A stretch of DNA of 64,000 nt from Bacteroidota bacterium (GTDB lineage Bacteria; Bacteroidota; Bacteroidia; Chitinophagales; Chitinophagaceae). Position numbers and translations under genes: made by a program. The notes under the pieces were generated by a model that saw only the letters and a list, made by a program, of their open reading frames with translations, did not search any database and had not been told where the DNA came from. This document shows, in pieces, positions 18,686 to 27,821 of this stretch. Position 1 is the first letter of the stretch; every line of letters begins with the position of its first letter. The stretch is taken from NCBI GenBank assembly GCA_018268085.1, contig JAFDXE010000017.1, positions 1 through 64,000 on the forward strand. Direction: 5' to 3'.

Positions 18686-18737
18686 AACAGCAATACCAAA
18701 ACTTTACATACTAATCTTTCACATTAAACATGACGAC

Positions 18738-20423
18738 ATGAAGTCATTACAAATCCAGGATTACTGCGTATTCTTCCTCTATTTCATTACAGTTGCTGCT
18801 TATGGTTATTGGGTTTATCGTAAAAAGAAAAGTGCCGCAAGTGCATCACACGATTATTTCCTGGCCGAAGGTTCATTAACCTGGTGGGCAATCGGTGCTT
18901 CATTAATTGCTTCCAATATTTCTGCTGAACAGTTTATTGGCATGAGTGGCAGCGGATTTAAAATGGGCCTCGCTATTTCTTCTTATGAATGGATGGCGGC
19001 ATTAACGCTTATCATTGTTGCCGTGTTTTTTATTCCTGTGTATCTGAAAAATAAGATTTACACGATGCCGCAATTTTTAAGTCAGCGTTACAATGGTACC
19101 GTTGCAATGATCATGGCGGTGTTTTGGCTGATGTTATATGTTGTAGTTAACCTGATGTCGATATTATACCTTGGCGCATTAGCCATTCATGGAATTTCAG
19201 GACTAAGTATAGAATTGTGTATTGGATTGCTGGGGTTGTTTGCCATCATCATAACATTGGGAGGAATGAAAGTAATTGGTTACACAGATGTGATACAGGT
19301 ATTCTTCCTGGTGCTTGGAGGTTTGGTTGCCACTTACCTTGCTTTGTCGCTGGTGGCAGAAAAATCAGGTCAGTCGGGAATATGGAATGGATTTAAACTC
19401 TTACGTTCAGAAGCAGACACTCATTTCCACATGATCTTCAGTAAAGACAACAGTAACTACATGGATCTTCCCGGACTTTCTGTACTGCTGGGAGGATTGT
19501 GGATTGCAAACCTGAATTACTGGGGCTGTAATCAATACATCACGCAACGAGCATTGGGTGCTAATTTACCAACAGCCAGGAAAGGAATATTATTTGCTGC
19601 ATTTTTAAAACTCCTGATGCCGGTGATTGTTGTATTACCAGGTATTGCAGCGTATGTTTTATACCAGAAAGGAATGTTTCATGCAGAAATGATGGACTCT
19701 AAAGGAATTGTGGATGTAAACAAAGCCTATCCAAACTTACTGAACCTCTTACCAACCGGACTAAAAGGTTTGGCGTTTGCAGCATTAACAGCAGCCATTG
19801 TTGCATCACTCGCAGGAAAGGCAAATAGTATTGCAACTATATTTTCGCTTGACGTTTATAAAAAAGCAATAAATAAAAATGCTGATGATAAAAAGCTGGT
19901 AAGTGTAGGTAAAGCTACCGTGATTGTTTCCATGTTACTCGCTATCGTGTTATCATTGGGTTTAGGAGAACATTTAATGGGAGAAGGAAAACAGGGATTT
20001 CAATACATCCAGGAATATACCGGCTTTGTATCCCCTGGAATTTTTGCGATGTTCATTCTTGGATTCTTCTGGAAAAAAACAACTTCCAATGCAGCATTGT
20101 TTGCCATCATCGGAGGATTTGCATTTTCAGTATTGTTTAAATTTTTACCGGGAATGGTGGATCTATCTTTCCTCGAATCATCTGGTTTTGCAAAAGCAGG
20201 CGCAAATGGAATTTATGAAATACCTTTTCTCGACAGGATGGGATTTGTATTCCTGTTATGCATAACCGGTATGTTTGTAATCAGCAGTATTGAAAATAGT
20301 AAGGGGTTAAAAGCGCACGGACTGGAGGTTGACAAAACAATGTTTAAAGTTGATACTGCTTTTGCAGTTGGATCGCTGATAGTTTGCGCCATATTGGTTG
20401 CGCTGTATTCTTTATTCTGGTAA
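18738..20423 (+). CDS. Sodium/solute symporter (SSS family), probable Na+/galactose transporter
   Basis: 561 residues with about 14 hydrophobic segments. SSS/SGLT motifs are visible: SAEQFIGMSGSGFKMGLA near residue 60 (sodium-site region), NYWGCNQYITQRALGA near residue 255-270 and AALTAAIVASLAGKANSIATIFSLD near residue 350. The family includes Vibrio SGLT and human SGLT1. Its place between galK and galM indicates galactose as substrate (inference). It supplies inner-membrane uptake in a locus that has no SusC/SusD pair. Confidence 0.9.
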   Translation: MKSLQIQDYCVFFLYFITVAAYGYWVYRKKKSAASASHDYFLAEGSLTWWAIGASLIASNISAEQFIGMSGSGFKMGLAISSYEWMAALTLIIVAVFFIPVYLKNKIYTMPQFLSQRYNGTVAMIMAVFWLMLYVVVNLMSILYLGALAIHGISGLSIELCIGLLGLFAIIITLGGMKVIGYTDVIQVFFLVLGGLVATYLALSLVAEKSGQSGIWNGFKLLRSEADTHFHMIFSKDNSNYMDLPGLSVLLGGLWIANLNYWGCNQYITQRALGANLPTARKGILFAAFLKLLMPVIVVLPGIAAYVLYQKGMFHAEMMDSKGIVDVNKAYPNLLNLLPTGLKGLAFAALTAAIVASLAGKANSIATIFSLDVYKKAINKNADDKKLVSVGKATVIVSMLLAIVLSLGLGEHLMGEGKQGFQYIQEYTGFVSPGIFAMFILGFFWKKTTSNAALFAIIGGFAFSVLFKFLPGMVDLSFLESSGFAKAGANGIYEIPFLDRMGFVFLLCITGMFVISSIENSKGLKAHGLEVDKTMFKVDTAFAVGSLIVCAILVALYSLFW

Positions 20424-20433
20424 TTAAAAATAA

Positions 20434-21438
20434 ATGATCATGCACATTACAGAAAGATTTTTCGGAACCTTCGAAGGAAAACCCGTGATGGAATATACAC
20501 TGCAGAATGCAAATGGCATGCAGGTATCGGTGATTAACTATGGCGCAACGGTTACAAAAATTATTACCGCAGACCGAAGAAATTGCTTTGCCAATGTAAT
20601 TACTCATTTTGATAACCTGGAAGCTTACCTGCAGAAAAGCAATCCTTATTACGGTTGCGTTGTTGGTCGTTATTGCAACAGGATCGCCCATGGAAAATTT
20701 ACATTGAACGGAAAAGAATATCAATTAGCAAAAAATCATGGCGAGCATCATTTACATGGCGGACTAAAAGGATTTGATAAAGTATGGTGGGATGTTAGCA
20801 TGAATGAAACGGGCAGCAGTATCACGCTGTCTTATACCAGTAAAGATGGCGAGGAATGTTACCCTGGTAATTTAACCGTTACTGTTGAATATGCCTTATC
20901 AGAAAACAATGAATGGAGCATTTATTACACTGCAATCACAGACCAACCTACGCCGGTTAATCTTACCAATCACTGCTATTTCAATTTAACAGGTGATTGC
21001 ACTAATCGCATACTGCAGCATGAATTGAAATTATTTGCCGACCGTTACACCATCACCAACAAAGACCTGATACCTACCGGGGAAATTGCAACAGTAAAAA
21101 ATACCGGGCTTGATTTTACTACGGCCAAACCGGTAGGACAAGACCTCGAAAAAACCGGTGGTTATGATCATAACATGATTCTTACTAAAGAAGCAGCTAC
21201 GCTCTCTCCTGCCGCAACAGTGTACGATCCATCGTCTGGAAGATTCATGGAAATGTTTACAACAGAACCGGCTGTACAATTTTATTCTGGCACGCAGGAT
21301 GCCGGGGCGCAATACGGACTTTGCCTCGAAGCACAGCATTACCCTGATAGCCCGAACCATGAAAATTTTCCGGATACAATTTTAATTCCGGGGAAAACGT
21401 ACACACAAAAAACCATTTACCGGTTCAGTTCCCGTTAG
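20434..21438 (+). CDS. galM: Galactose mutarotase (aldose 1-epimerase) GalM
   Basis: 334 residues, starting at ATG 20434 or possibly at the in-frame ATG 20440. Seen: GCVVGRYCNRIAHGKF, NGEHHLHGG-like KNHGEHHLHGGLKGFDKVWW with the catalytic His region, TNHCYFNL and the C-terminal LCLEAQHYPDSPNH with the base Glu. It interconverts beta- and alpha-galactose so that galK receives its substrate. It is the last gene of the galactan operon, only 10 bp after the symporter gene, and ends 3 bp from a convergent gene. Confidence 0.94.
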   Translation: MIMHITERFFGTFEGKPVMEYTLQNANGMQVSVINYGATVTKIITADRRNCFANVITHFDNLEAYLQKSNPYYGCVVGRYCNRIAHGKFTLNGKEYQLAKNHGEHHLHGGLKGFDKVWWDVSMNETGSSITLSYTSKDGEECYPGNLTVTVEYALSENNEWSIYYTAITDQPTPVNLTNHCYFNLTGDCTNRILQHELKLFADRYTITNKDLIPTGEIATVKNTGLDFTTAKPVGQDLEKTGGYDHNMILTKEAATLSPAATVYDPSSGRFMEMFTTEPAVQFYSGTQDAGAQYGLCLEAQHYPDSPNHENFPDTILIPGKTYTQKTIYRFSSR

Positions 21439-21441
21439 ATG

Positions 21442-24222
21442 TTAATTAACAACTACGATCTTTTTCCAGGTCGTTGTGTTATCGAAGCGTTGTAACCTTA
21501 ACAGGTATATTCCACTTGATTTGAGACTGAGTGATATTTGTTCTACCTGTTTTACATCATCCAGTGTTTTGCTGAATACCTGTTTTCCCTGCTGATCAAA
21601 CAATGAAAGATAAGCAGGTTGATGCAACCAGGATTGAGGGAAAGAAATATTGATTTCATTTCGAACAGGATTGGGATATATAAACAGCTCTGCTAGATTT
21701 TCAAAATTCACTAACCTTATTTCACTGTAGGAAATATTTCCATTGCTATTTAGAATTTTCAGTCGATAGAAATTTTTTCCATCTAATACCTTGGTATCTG
21801 AAAACCGGAAGTTATGTATAGATGATGCAACCGATGAAGCGGAAATATTTGCCAGGTAATTAAAATCATTTCCGTTGGCAGATCGTTCAATTTCAATTTT
21901 GCTGATACTCGCTTCCTGGTTAATTCTCCAGTTGAGCAATGCATTGCCGCCTACCCGCCTTGCATTAAATTCCAGGATGCTAATAGGGATTATGGATAAA
22001 TCCACTTCCACCAAACTACTGTTAAACGGACTATAACCGCCGGTGTAGGTAAATGAATTGAGTAGTGTGTACACATTATTTACATAATCATACCTGAAGA
22101 TACCGCCCAAAGAATTTGCAGCACCCTGCGAAAGGATACCATACAAATTCCCATCGGCTGAAGAATATATCATTTTTCCAGAAGGGGTTCCGCCTGTTGC
22201 AACAGTAAGATCTACCTTTTTGTTATAAACATTGTTAACGTAATCATATTCGAATATCACGCCCTGCCCGGTAGCTCCTCCCGAAGCGGCTACGCCATAA
22301 AACTTTCCATTGGGTGCCAGCAACATCGGGTCCCGCAAATAAATTCCATCTGCTGTCGACAGCGTTACTTTTGGGGTAACCGTTCCCGTTATATAATCGA
22401 ATTCAAAAATTGAACTGGTTGAACTATTAACTATCGTACTGCCATAAAACTTACCATTTGGCGCAAGAGAAAGCGCTAAGCCTACCGGAGAACCCGTTGA
22501 ATTGTCAAAATCAAATCTCTTTGTGTATGTATTGGAAACATAATCATATTCAAAGATCACGCCTTTATCGTTAGCGCCCCCTTCCGTAGTTATACCATAC
22601 AGCTTTCCATTAGGTGCTGTTGCCAGTGTGCAACGGGGCCTTGATCCGGTGGCTGGACTCAGATCGATTTTCTTAAGATACAGGTTTGCAGTATAATCGT
22701 ATTCAAAAATAACTCCCACATTATTTGTTCCGCCAACCTGCGTGGTGCCATACATTTTACCATTTGCAGCATTTATCATTTCTCCATTAGGTAAATTTCC
22801 ATTTATTGATTGCAGGTCAATTTTCTTTGTATAGCTGTTTGAAATATAATCGTACTCATAAATTACTCCAAGGTTTACAACTCCGCCCTGGAAAGTGAAA
22901 CCGTACAATTTGGAATTATTCCCCATTGTTAATGCGCCCTCCGGTCTTGCCCCATCCAGGGAAGTTCCAAAATCTATTTTCTTAGTATATATATTTGATG
23001 GCTGATCAAATTCGAAAATAACACCTGCTTCCAATCCACCCAATGTAGTGATACCATACGATTTACCGTTAGCCACTACCGTTATGCTTCCCTGCGGACT
23101 TGCGCCGTTTATAAATTCCAGGTCTATTTTCTTTGCATAACTATTGGAATTATAATCGTATTCAAATATCACCCCGTTGTTAGATGTGCCACCACTCCTG
23201 GTATGCCCATACAATTTTCCATTGGTAAATTCTGTAAGTGACCCCCAGGCTTCGGAGCCTTCGGCAACCGTCATATCAATTTTAGCGGCGTAATTATTCG
23301 TAAGGTAGTCATATTCAAAAATCACTCCTGCATTGTTTGCACCGCCGCCATTGGTTACTCCGTAAAACTTTCCATTACCGGCCAGGGTTAAAGCGCCCAG
23401 GCATATCGAACCGGTAGATGCTGCCATATCAAATAATACACTAAATGCATTAGCCGTGAAATTATATTTGAAAATAAATCCGGCGTTATTTAGCCCGTAA
23501 TAAGAAGTGATGCCATAAAGATTTCCATCAGGCGCTTCGGTCATGGCGTTTGAACCAAAGTAAGTTCCCGATGGCAGATCAAATTTTCTTTGATAAATAT
23601 CTGTAGCAGGATCGTATTCGTAAATTATACCGGCATCAGCATCTGGCGTAAATGCCTGGCCATATAATTTACCATTTGAAGCTTCAACCAAACTGCCGGC
23701 AGGAAATGCACCCCTGTTATCCAATTCTGAAAAATTAATTTTTGTTGTAAGCACACCTGTTGTAACATCGTATTCATACAACACACCGCAGCCATCGGGG
23801 CCACCATAAGTTGTAATTCCGTAAAGTTTTCCATTTGTTGCTTTAATCATGGCCGCATCAGGATTAACGCCGTTCTGTCCATCAAAATCCACTTTCTTAC
23901 TGTATGTGCCCGTTACATAATCATATTCGAACAATACTCCATCACCGTAATTTCCACCCAATGAAGTTGTACCATATAATTTACCGTTGGAAGCTTCTAT
24001 CATTTCATCCTGGGGATTGAAGCCCGGGTTTCCTTCAAGGTTCTTCTGGGTAAGGAAGGACGAACCTCCGGCTTCGATACTGAAAATTGTTCCAAACTGG
24101 TTTCCCCCATAGGATGTTGCGCCTATCAGCCTTTTTTGTGCGGCAACGGAAAAAGATATTGCCGTACATAAAAACAGGTAAAAAACATTCCTATACAACG
24201 AGGCATAAATATTTTTTTTCAT
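21442..24222 (-). CDS. T9SS-secreted protein made of about 14 GloVer-type tandem repeats
   Basis: 926 residues. A signal peptide (about 1-28) is followed by some 14 repeats of 45-55 residues with the core NGKLYG-[IVT]-T-x-x-GG and GVIFEYDY...Y-x-K-K-[IV]-D-[LF], the pattern of the TIGR03803 choice-of-anchor repeat family, which is expected to form a beta-propeller-like or solenoid structure. A beta-sandwich region (about 745-840) and a type A T9SS sorting domain (IYPNPVRNEINISFP, SSGIYLLRL) follow. No enzyme motif is visible, and the function is unknown. The start codon overlaps the stop of a small upstream frame by 3 bp. Confidence 0.85.
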   Translation of the reverse strand: MKKNIYASLYRNVFYLFLCTAISFSVAAQKRLIGATSYGGNQFGTIFSIEAGGSSFLTQKNLEGNPGFNPQDEMIEASNGKLYGTTSLGGNYGDGVLFEYDYVTGTYSKKVDFDGQNGVNPDAAMIKATNGKLYGITTYGGPDGCGVLYEYDVTTGVLTTKINFSELDNRGAFPAGSLVEASNGKLYGQAFTPDADAGIIYEYDPATDIYQRKFDLPSGTYFGSNAMTEAPDGNLYGITSYYGLNNAGFIFKYNFTANAFSVLFDMAASTGSICLGALTLAGNGKFYGVTNGGGANNAGVIFEYDYLTNNYAAKIDMTVAEGSEAWGSLTEFTNGKLYGHTRSGGTSNNGVIFEYDYNSNSYAKKIDLEFINGASPQGSITVVANGKSYGITTLGGLEAGVIFEFDQPSNIYTKKIDFGTSLDGARPEGALTMGNNSKLYGFTFQGGVVNLGVIYEYDYISNSYTKKIDLQSINGNLPNGEMINAANGKMYGTTQVGGTNNVGVIFEYDYTANLYLKKIDLSPATGSRPRCTLATAPNGKLYGITTEGGANDKGVIFEYDYVSNTYTKRFDFDNSTGSPVGLALSLAPNGKFYGSTIVNSSTSSIFEFDYITGTVTPKVTLSTADGIYLRDPMLLAPNGKFYGVAASGGATGQGVIFEYDYVNNVYNKKVDLTVATGGTPSGKMIYSSADGNLYGILSQGAANSLGGIFRYDYVNNVYTLLNSFTYTGGYSPFNSSLVEVDLSIIPISILEFNARRVGGNALLNWRINQEASISKIEIERSANGNDFNYLANISASSVASSIHNFRFSDTKVLDGKNFYRLKILNSNGNISYSEIRLVNFENLAELFIYPNPVRNEINISFPQSWLHQPAYLSLFDQQGKQVFSKTLDDVKQVEQISLSLKSSGIYLLRLQRFDNTTTWKKIVVVN

Positions 24223-24449
24223 TGCGCATGATTTTTATTAGAATTTTTTTTATTGAAGACCGTAAAACCTGCTTTCACACAATTTGAATTTTGTCTTGAA
24301 AGGTTAAACAAAAGAATAAACTGTTTTTTATGATGTATCTCATTCATCTTCCTCCCCATTAACCAGGTTTGCGAAAATGCGTTGAGCGGTAAAAAAGCAA
24401 TCAGTATCAGAATTACATAACTGATGTAGTTGGTAATTTTCCTTTTCAT
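24219..24449 (-). CDS. Possible small exported peptide upstream of the GloVer-repeat gene
   Basis: A 76-residue frame starting MKRKITNYISYVILIL, with a signal-peptide-like hydrophobic stretch ending LPLNAFSQ and then a basic tail. Its stop overlaps the ATG of the downstream T9SS gene (ATGA), which would allow coupling. I found no homology by eye and no good promoter, so it may be chance reading through the leader. Confidence 0.3.
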   Translation of the reverse strand: MKRKITNYISYVILILIAFLPLNAFSQTWLMGRKMNEIHHKKQFILLFNLSRQNSNCVKAGFTVFNKKNSNKNHAQ

Positions 24450-24681
24450 GATAACTCGTATTTTGAATTTATTCAATCATAGCGGTATCGAAAATCACAT
24501 TGTTTGAAAATCAATAGCACATAATATGCATGAAGTGTGTGCTATCGGATAGTGAGCTATTAAAGGTACAATTAACCCCAAACAAAATAAGTACCCACTA
24601 GTAATCCTGTCTGTTTGAAATATATCAGGAAATATCAGTGGCGTATAATATTTTTACAGAAAACATTTCTAATTGTAACGT

Positions 24682-25416
24682 ATGCGTTTCCTTTTTATCA
24701 TTTTATTTTTCTTCCAGATTTTACATTTAAAAGCCCAGGTTGAACATAATGACATCCGGTTTACGCATCTAACCGGCGATTTTTATATTTATACCACGTT
24801 CAATTTGTATAAGGGTGAAAAAATACCGGCAAACGGCATGTACCTGGTTACTGGTGAAGGCGTAGTATTGTTTGATACGCCATGGGATACATCACAATTT
24901 CAACCACTACTCGACAGCATACAATTGCGTCATAATAAAAAGGTGATGATTTGCATTGCCACACATTTTCATGATGATCGTTCGGCGGGATTGGAATACT
25001 ATCGTTCGAAAGCTATCAAAACCTATACATCATTGCTCACCGATGAACTGAGTAAAAAGAACAATAAGAAAAGAGCGGAATTCCTGCTAACAAAAGATAC
25101 CGTATTCCATGTTGGTAATTATTCCTTTGAAACTTTTTACCCGGGCCCCGGTCATACGCAGGATAATATTGTTATCTGGTTCGAAAAAGAAAAAATTCTG
25201 TATGGCGCCTGTTTAATTAAAAGTGCGGAAGACGAAGACCTTGGCTATTTAGGAGATGCTGATACAAAAGAATATGCCAATACCATTCACAAATTGCAGC
25301 AAAAATGCGGTGAGCCAAAATATATCATAGTAGGTCACGGCGATTGGACGAACCTTCGTTCCCTGGAACACACATATGAAATGGCCAAAGCGCTGAGAAA
25401 GAAAATTGGTGGGTGA
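24682..25416 (+). CDS. Subclass B1 metallo-beta-lactamase
   Basis: 244 residues with a signal peptide (about 1-19, ending LKAQ), so exported to the periplasm. All six zinc ligands of subclass B1 enzymes are in place: His95-x-His97-x-Asp99 (THFHDD), His158 (GPGHTQDN), Cys177 (GACLIKS) and His219 (VGHGDW). The Cys ligand separates it from B2/B3 enzymes and from glyoxalase-like relatives. The sequence resembles BlaB/IND-type enzymes of Flavobacteriia, including DLGYLGDAD. It is expected to hydrolyse beta-lactams, possibly carbapenems, but activity is not shown by sequence alone. No mobile element flanks it, so it looks intrinsic. No consensus promoter was identified. Confidence 0.92.
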   Translation: MRFLFIILFFFQILHLKAQVEHNDIRFTHLTGDFYIYTTFNLYKGEKIPANGMYLVTGEGVVLFDTPWDTSQFQPLLDSIQLRHNKKVMICIATHFHDDRSAGLEYYRSKAIKTYTSLLTDELSKKNNKKRAEFLLTKDTVFHVGNYSFETFYPGPGHTQDNIVIWFEKEKILYGACLIKSAEDEDLGYLGDADTKEYANTIHKLQQKCGEPKYIIVGHGDWTNLRSLEHTYEMAKALRKKIGG

Positions 25417-25478
25417 TTATACCTGCTAGAAAAACTCCCGGAATGAGCAGTGGTATTATTTTCCGGAATAAAATCGGG

Positions 25479-25808
25479 CTAAGACAATTGTTGAATGATC
25501 TCATCCATGGAAATTCCATTATGGCTTTCATCATAAATACATTCCCCGTTCCTGATCAGTAACACCTGCGGCGATTCATGATGAACCATAAAATCATTTT
25601 CAATTTTATTGGAGATGTTCCGGTATTTCAACAGGTCGAGATAGTAAAACTCAATATTGCCAGGTGCTACAGCTCTTTCAAGACGGCTTTTAGCCATGCT
25701 GCTGGTTGCGCATCGGGTACTGTGTTTGAAGATGAGTTGTGGCACATCAACGGACTTACTCTTTATTTCTTCCAGTTGATTTTCAGCGGTAAGATTATTC
25801 CAATTCAT
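25479..25808 (-). CDS. ytxJ: YtxJ family monothiol bacilliredoxin-like protein
   Basis: 109 residues with a thioredoxin-like fold. The family hallmark FKHSTRCATSSMAKSRLE, with a single active Cys followed by S-S-x-A, is visible, as is a cis-Pro region HHESPQVLLI. YtxJ proteins are linked to bacillithiol de-bacillithiolation, so the organism probably makes bacillithiol. The ATG overlaps the stop of a small lipoprotein gene (TAATG), which implies translational coupling. Confidence 0.88.
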   Translation of the reverse strand: MNWNNLTAENQLEEIKSKSVDVPQLIFKHSTRCATSSMAKSRLERAVAPGNIEFYYLDLLKYRNISNKIENDFMVHHESPQVLLIRNGECIYDESHNGISMDEIIQQLS

Positions 25809-25936
25809 TAAGCGTTTGATGTTTTAGTCTGGCCATTTTTTGCTGTTGCAGGGCAACCCAGTTTCCTACTACCTCCACAACTAATTAATGATAGGGCAAC
25901 AGAGGTAATAACCAGGAAAATAAAAAGCTTTTTCAT
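25808..25936 (-). CDS. Small lipoprotein coupled to ytxJ
   Basis: 42 residues from ATG 25936 (an extra in-frame ATG lies at 25939). MKKLFIFLVITSVALS is followed by the lipobox LISC-GG, leaving a mature peptide of about 23 residues that holds one further Cys (KLGCPATAKNG). Its stop overlaps the ytxJ start in TAATG. A TATCTTTG -7 box (25957-25964) lies 18-21 bp upstream. The lipobox, promoter and coupling together make it a credible gene that is easily missed by annotation. Function unknown. Confidence 0.7.
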   Translation of the reverse strand: MKKLFIFLVITSVALSLISCGGSRKLGCPATAKNGQTKTSNA

Positions 25937-25956
25937 CATATTAATTTTTATTGTTA

Positions 25957-25964
25957 CAAAGATA
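25957..25964 (-). promoter_or_regulatory. -7 box of the small lipoprotein-ytxJ operon
   Basis: The minus strand reads TATCTTTG (TANNTTTG), about 20 bp before the lipoprotein ATG. Confidence 0.5.
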
Positions 25965-26039
25965 CTATCTATATAAATGGTAAACGATAATCCGGGGCAA
26001 AAAGTACCTTTGCTGCAGTTAATACTGTTATTTTGTACT

Positions 26040-26047
26040 TACATTTG
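26040..26047 (+). promoter_or_regulatory. -7 box of the exonuclease gene
   Basis: TACATTTG (TANNTTTG), 39 bp before the ATG at 26087. Confidence 0.45.
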
Positions 26048-26086
26048 GTTACCTAATATTAAAAACCCTGTTAAACCCCCATTTTC

Positions 26087-26857
26087 ATGCTTCAGCTAAC
26101 CCGCCCCATTGCATTTATCGACCTGGAAACAACCGGAGTAAGTTTATCCTCCGACCGGATCGTTGAAATAGCCATCATTAAAATTTTACCCGACCAAAGC
26201 CGCCAGGTAAAACGCAAACTGATCAATCCACAGATACCCATTCCGCAATCATCAACGGATATTCATGGCATTTCCGATGAAATGGTAAAAGATGCCCCCA
26301 CTTTTAAACAGGCGGCTAATGAGATAAAACAATACCTCGAAAATTGCGACCTGGGCGGATACAACAGCAACCGTTTTGATATACCGATGCTGATGGAAGA
26401 ATTTTTAAGAGCAGGAATGGATGTTGACCTGAGTAACCGGCGTATGATTGACGTACAACATATTTTTTATACAATGGAACCACGTACGCTTTCTGCAGCA
26501 TATAAGTTTTATTGCCAGAAAGAACTGGTGAATGCACACAGTGCCGAAGCCGATATCAGTGCAACAATAGATGTATTTCTTTCGCAGGTAGAAAGGTACC
26601 AGCACCTTGGCAATTCCGTTGATTCTATTTTATCGGTTATTGGTGAAGAAAAAATAGTGGATTATGCTAGAAGATTTTCTTTTGATGATAAAGGTGTTGA
26701 AATTTTCAACTTTGGAAAATTCAAAGGGCGTTCAGTAAGTGAAGTACTGAAAGCTGAACCGCAGTATTACGACTGGATGATGAAAGGTGATTTCCCGCTG
26801 CATACCAAACAAAAACTAACTGAGATCCTGAATCGTACGCTGTTAAAAATAAATTAA
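26087..26857 (+). CDS. DEDDh 3'-5' exonuclease (DnaQ-like)
   Basis: 256 residues. The exonuclease motifs are visible: Exo I FIDLETTG (Asp12, Glu14), Exo II in NSNRFDIPML and Exo III NAHSAEADISAT with the H-x4-D pair. The C-terminal ~60 residues (FNFGKFKGRSVSEVL...YYDWMMKGDFP) are an extension common in Bacteroidota relatives of DNA polymerase III epsilon. It removes nucleotides from 3' ends, in proofreading or repair. It stands before the mannosyltransferase-like gene with 75 bp between them and has its own promoter. Confidence 0.9.
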   Translation: MLQLTRPIAFIDLETTGVSLSSDRIVEIAIIKILPDQSRQVKRKLINPQIPIPQSSTDIHGISDEMVKDAPTFKQAANEIKQYLENCDLGGYNSNRFDIPMLMEEFLRAGMDVDLSNRRMIDVQHIFYTMEPRTLSAAYKFYCQKELVNAHSAEADISATIDVFLSQVERYQHLGNSVDSILSVIGEEKIVDYARRFSFDDKGVEIFNFGKFKGRSVSEVLKAEPQYYDWMMKGDFPLHTKQKLTEILNRTLLKIN

Positions 26858-26904
26858 ATGAATTTGCTTTTTTCAACAGCTTTCTTTCTCCGGTAATTAA
26901 ATAG

Positions 26905-26912
26905 TATTTTTG
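26905..26912 (+). promoter_or_regulatory. -7 box of the DPM-synthase-like gene
   Basis: TATTTTTG (TANNTTTG), 20 bp before the TTG start at 26933. The distance supports that start. Confidence 0.5.
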
Positions 26913-26932
26913 AATTTATCCCGTAACTGCGA

Positions 26933-27721
26933 TTGGAAAAATTAGTTATCATACCAACTTTCAATGAAAAAGAAAACATTGAAGCTATTATCCGGGCTGT
27001 AACAGATCTGCAGCAAAATTTTCATATTCTTATAATAGATGATGGCTCTCCTGATGGAACTGCTTCCATTGTAAAATCATTGTTCCCTAAATATCCCGGG
27101 CAGTTATTCCTTGAAGAGCGGCGTGGTAAATTGGGTTTGGGCACTGCATATATTCACGGATTTAAATGGGCTATTGCAAAAGGCTACAGGTATATTTTTG
27201 AGATGGATGCAGATTTTTCTCATAACCCTGCAGACCTGGAGCGATTGTATGAAGCCTGTAAAAACGGGGCCGGACTTTCCATTGGCTCACGTTACGTAAA
27301 AGGAGGGAAAATTGAAAACTGGCCTGCCGACAGGATTTTCCTTTCAAAAGGAGGTGCGCTGTACACAAAATTAATAACCTGGATGCCGGTAAATGATCCT
27401 ACTGCCGGATTTGTTTGTTATAAGCGAGAAGTATTGGAGGCAATGAACCTGGATGCCATCAGTTTTGTAGGCTATGCGTTCCAGATAGAAATGAAATTTG
27501 CCACCTGGAAACTGGGATTTACCATAAAAGAAGTGCCCATTACATTTAAAGACCGTAAGCTAGGCGCCAGCAAAATGAATAAAGGCATTGTAAAAGAAGG
27601 AATATGGGGAGTGCTGAAACTGCGTTGGCAAAGCATGTTTAAAAATTATCGCCGGCGGGTAGCGAGTAACGTTAGCCGTGAGGAAATGCCGGTTTTTGAA
27701 GTGGCTGAGGGCGACAGGTAG
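26933..27721 (+). CDS. Polyprenol-phosphate mannosyltransferase-like GT2
   Basis: 262 residues of the GT2 fold, in the short form without C-terminal membrane helices. Seen: LVIIPTFNEKENIEAII, IDDGSPDGTA, EMDADFSHNP (the DxD-type metal site), GSRYVKGGKIENWP and DPTAGFVCYKREVLE, which match dolichol-phosphate mannose synthase-like enzymes of bacteria. It is expected to transfer a hexose from a nucleotide sugar to a polyprenyl phosphate. The start is TTG: the protein motif begins at once and no in-frame ATG precedes it. Confidence 0.9.
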   Translation: MEKLVIIPTFNEKENIEAIIRAVTDLQQNFHILIIDDGSPDGTASIVKSLFPKYPGQLFLEERRGKLGLGTAYIHGFKWAIAKGYRYIFEMDADFSHNPADLERLYEACKNGAGLSIGSRYVKGGKIENWPADRIFLSKGGALYTKLITWMPVNDPTAGFVCYKREVLEAMNLDAISFVGYAFQIEMKFATWKLGFTIKEVPITFKDRKLGASKMNKGIVKEGIWGVLKLRWQSMFKNYRRRVASNVSREEMPVFEVAEGDR

Positions 27722-27821
27722 AAAGATAACTTTAGCTACTAACTTTTAGCTGTAAGCATTGATATGAGTTGAAGAAGCGCTAGGTTCCCTGAATACAATT
27801 CACTTCTTTATTATTTTCATT
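27722..27821. other. Intergenic gap with degenerate TAGCT-rich repeats
   Basis: Contains ACTTTAGCTACTAACTTTTA followed by GCTGTAAGC, of the same flavour as the repeats at 7362-7409, 31548-31587 and 59438-59453. No hairpin terminator was recognised between these convergent genes. Confidence 0.35.

Noticed and set aside
24449..24681. TATAAT-like sequence upstream of the metallo-beta-lactamase as a sigma-70 promoter
   Set aside because: Bacteroidota primary sigma factors use TANNTTTG-type -7 boxes; an E. coli-like -10 alone is weak evidence in AT-rich sequence.
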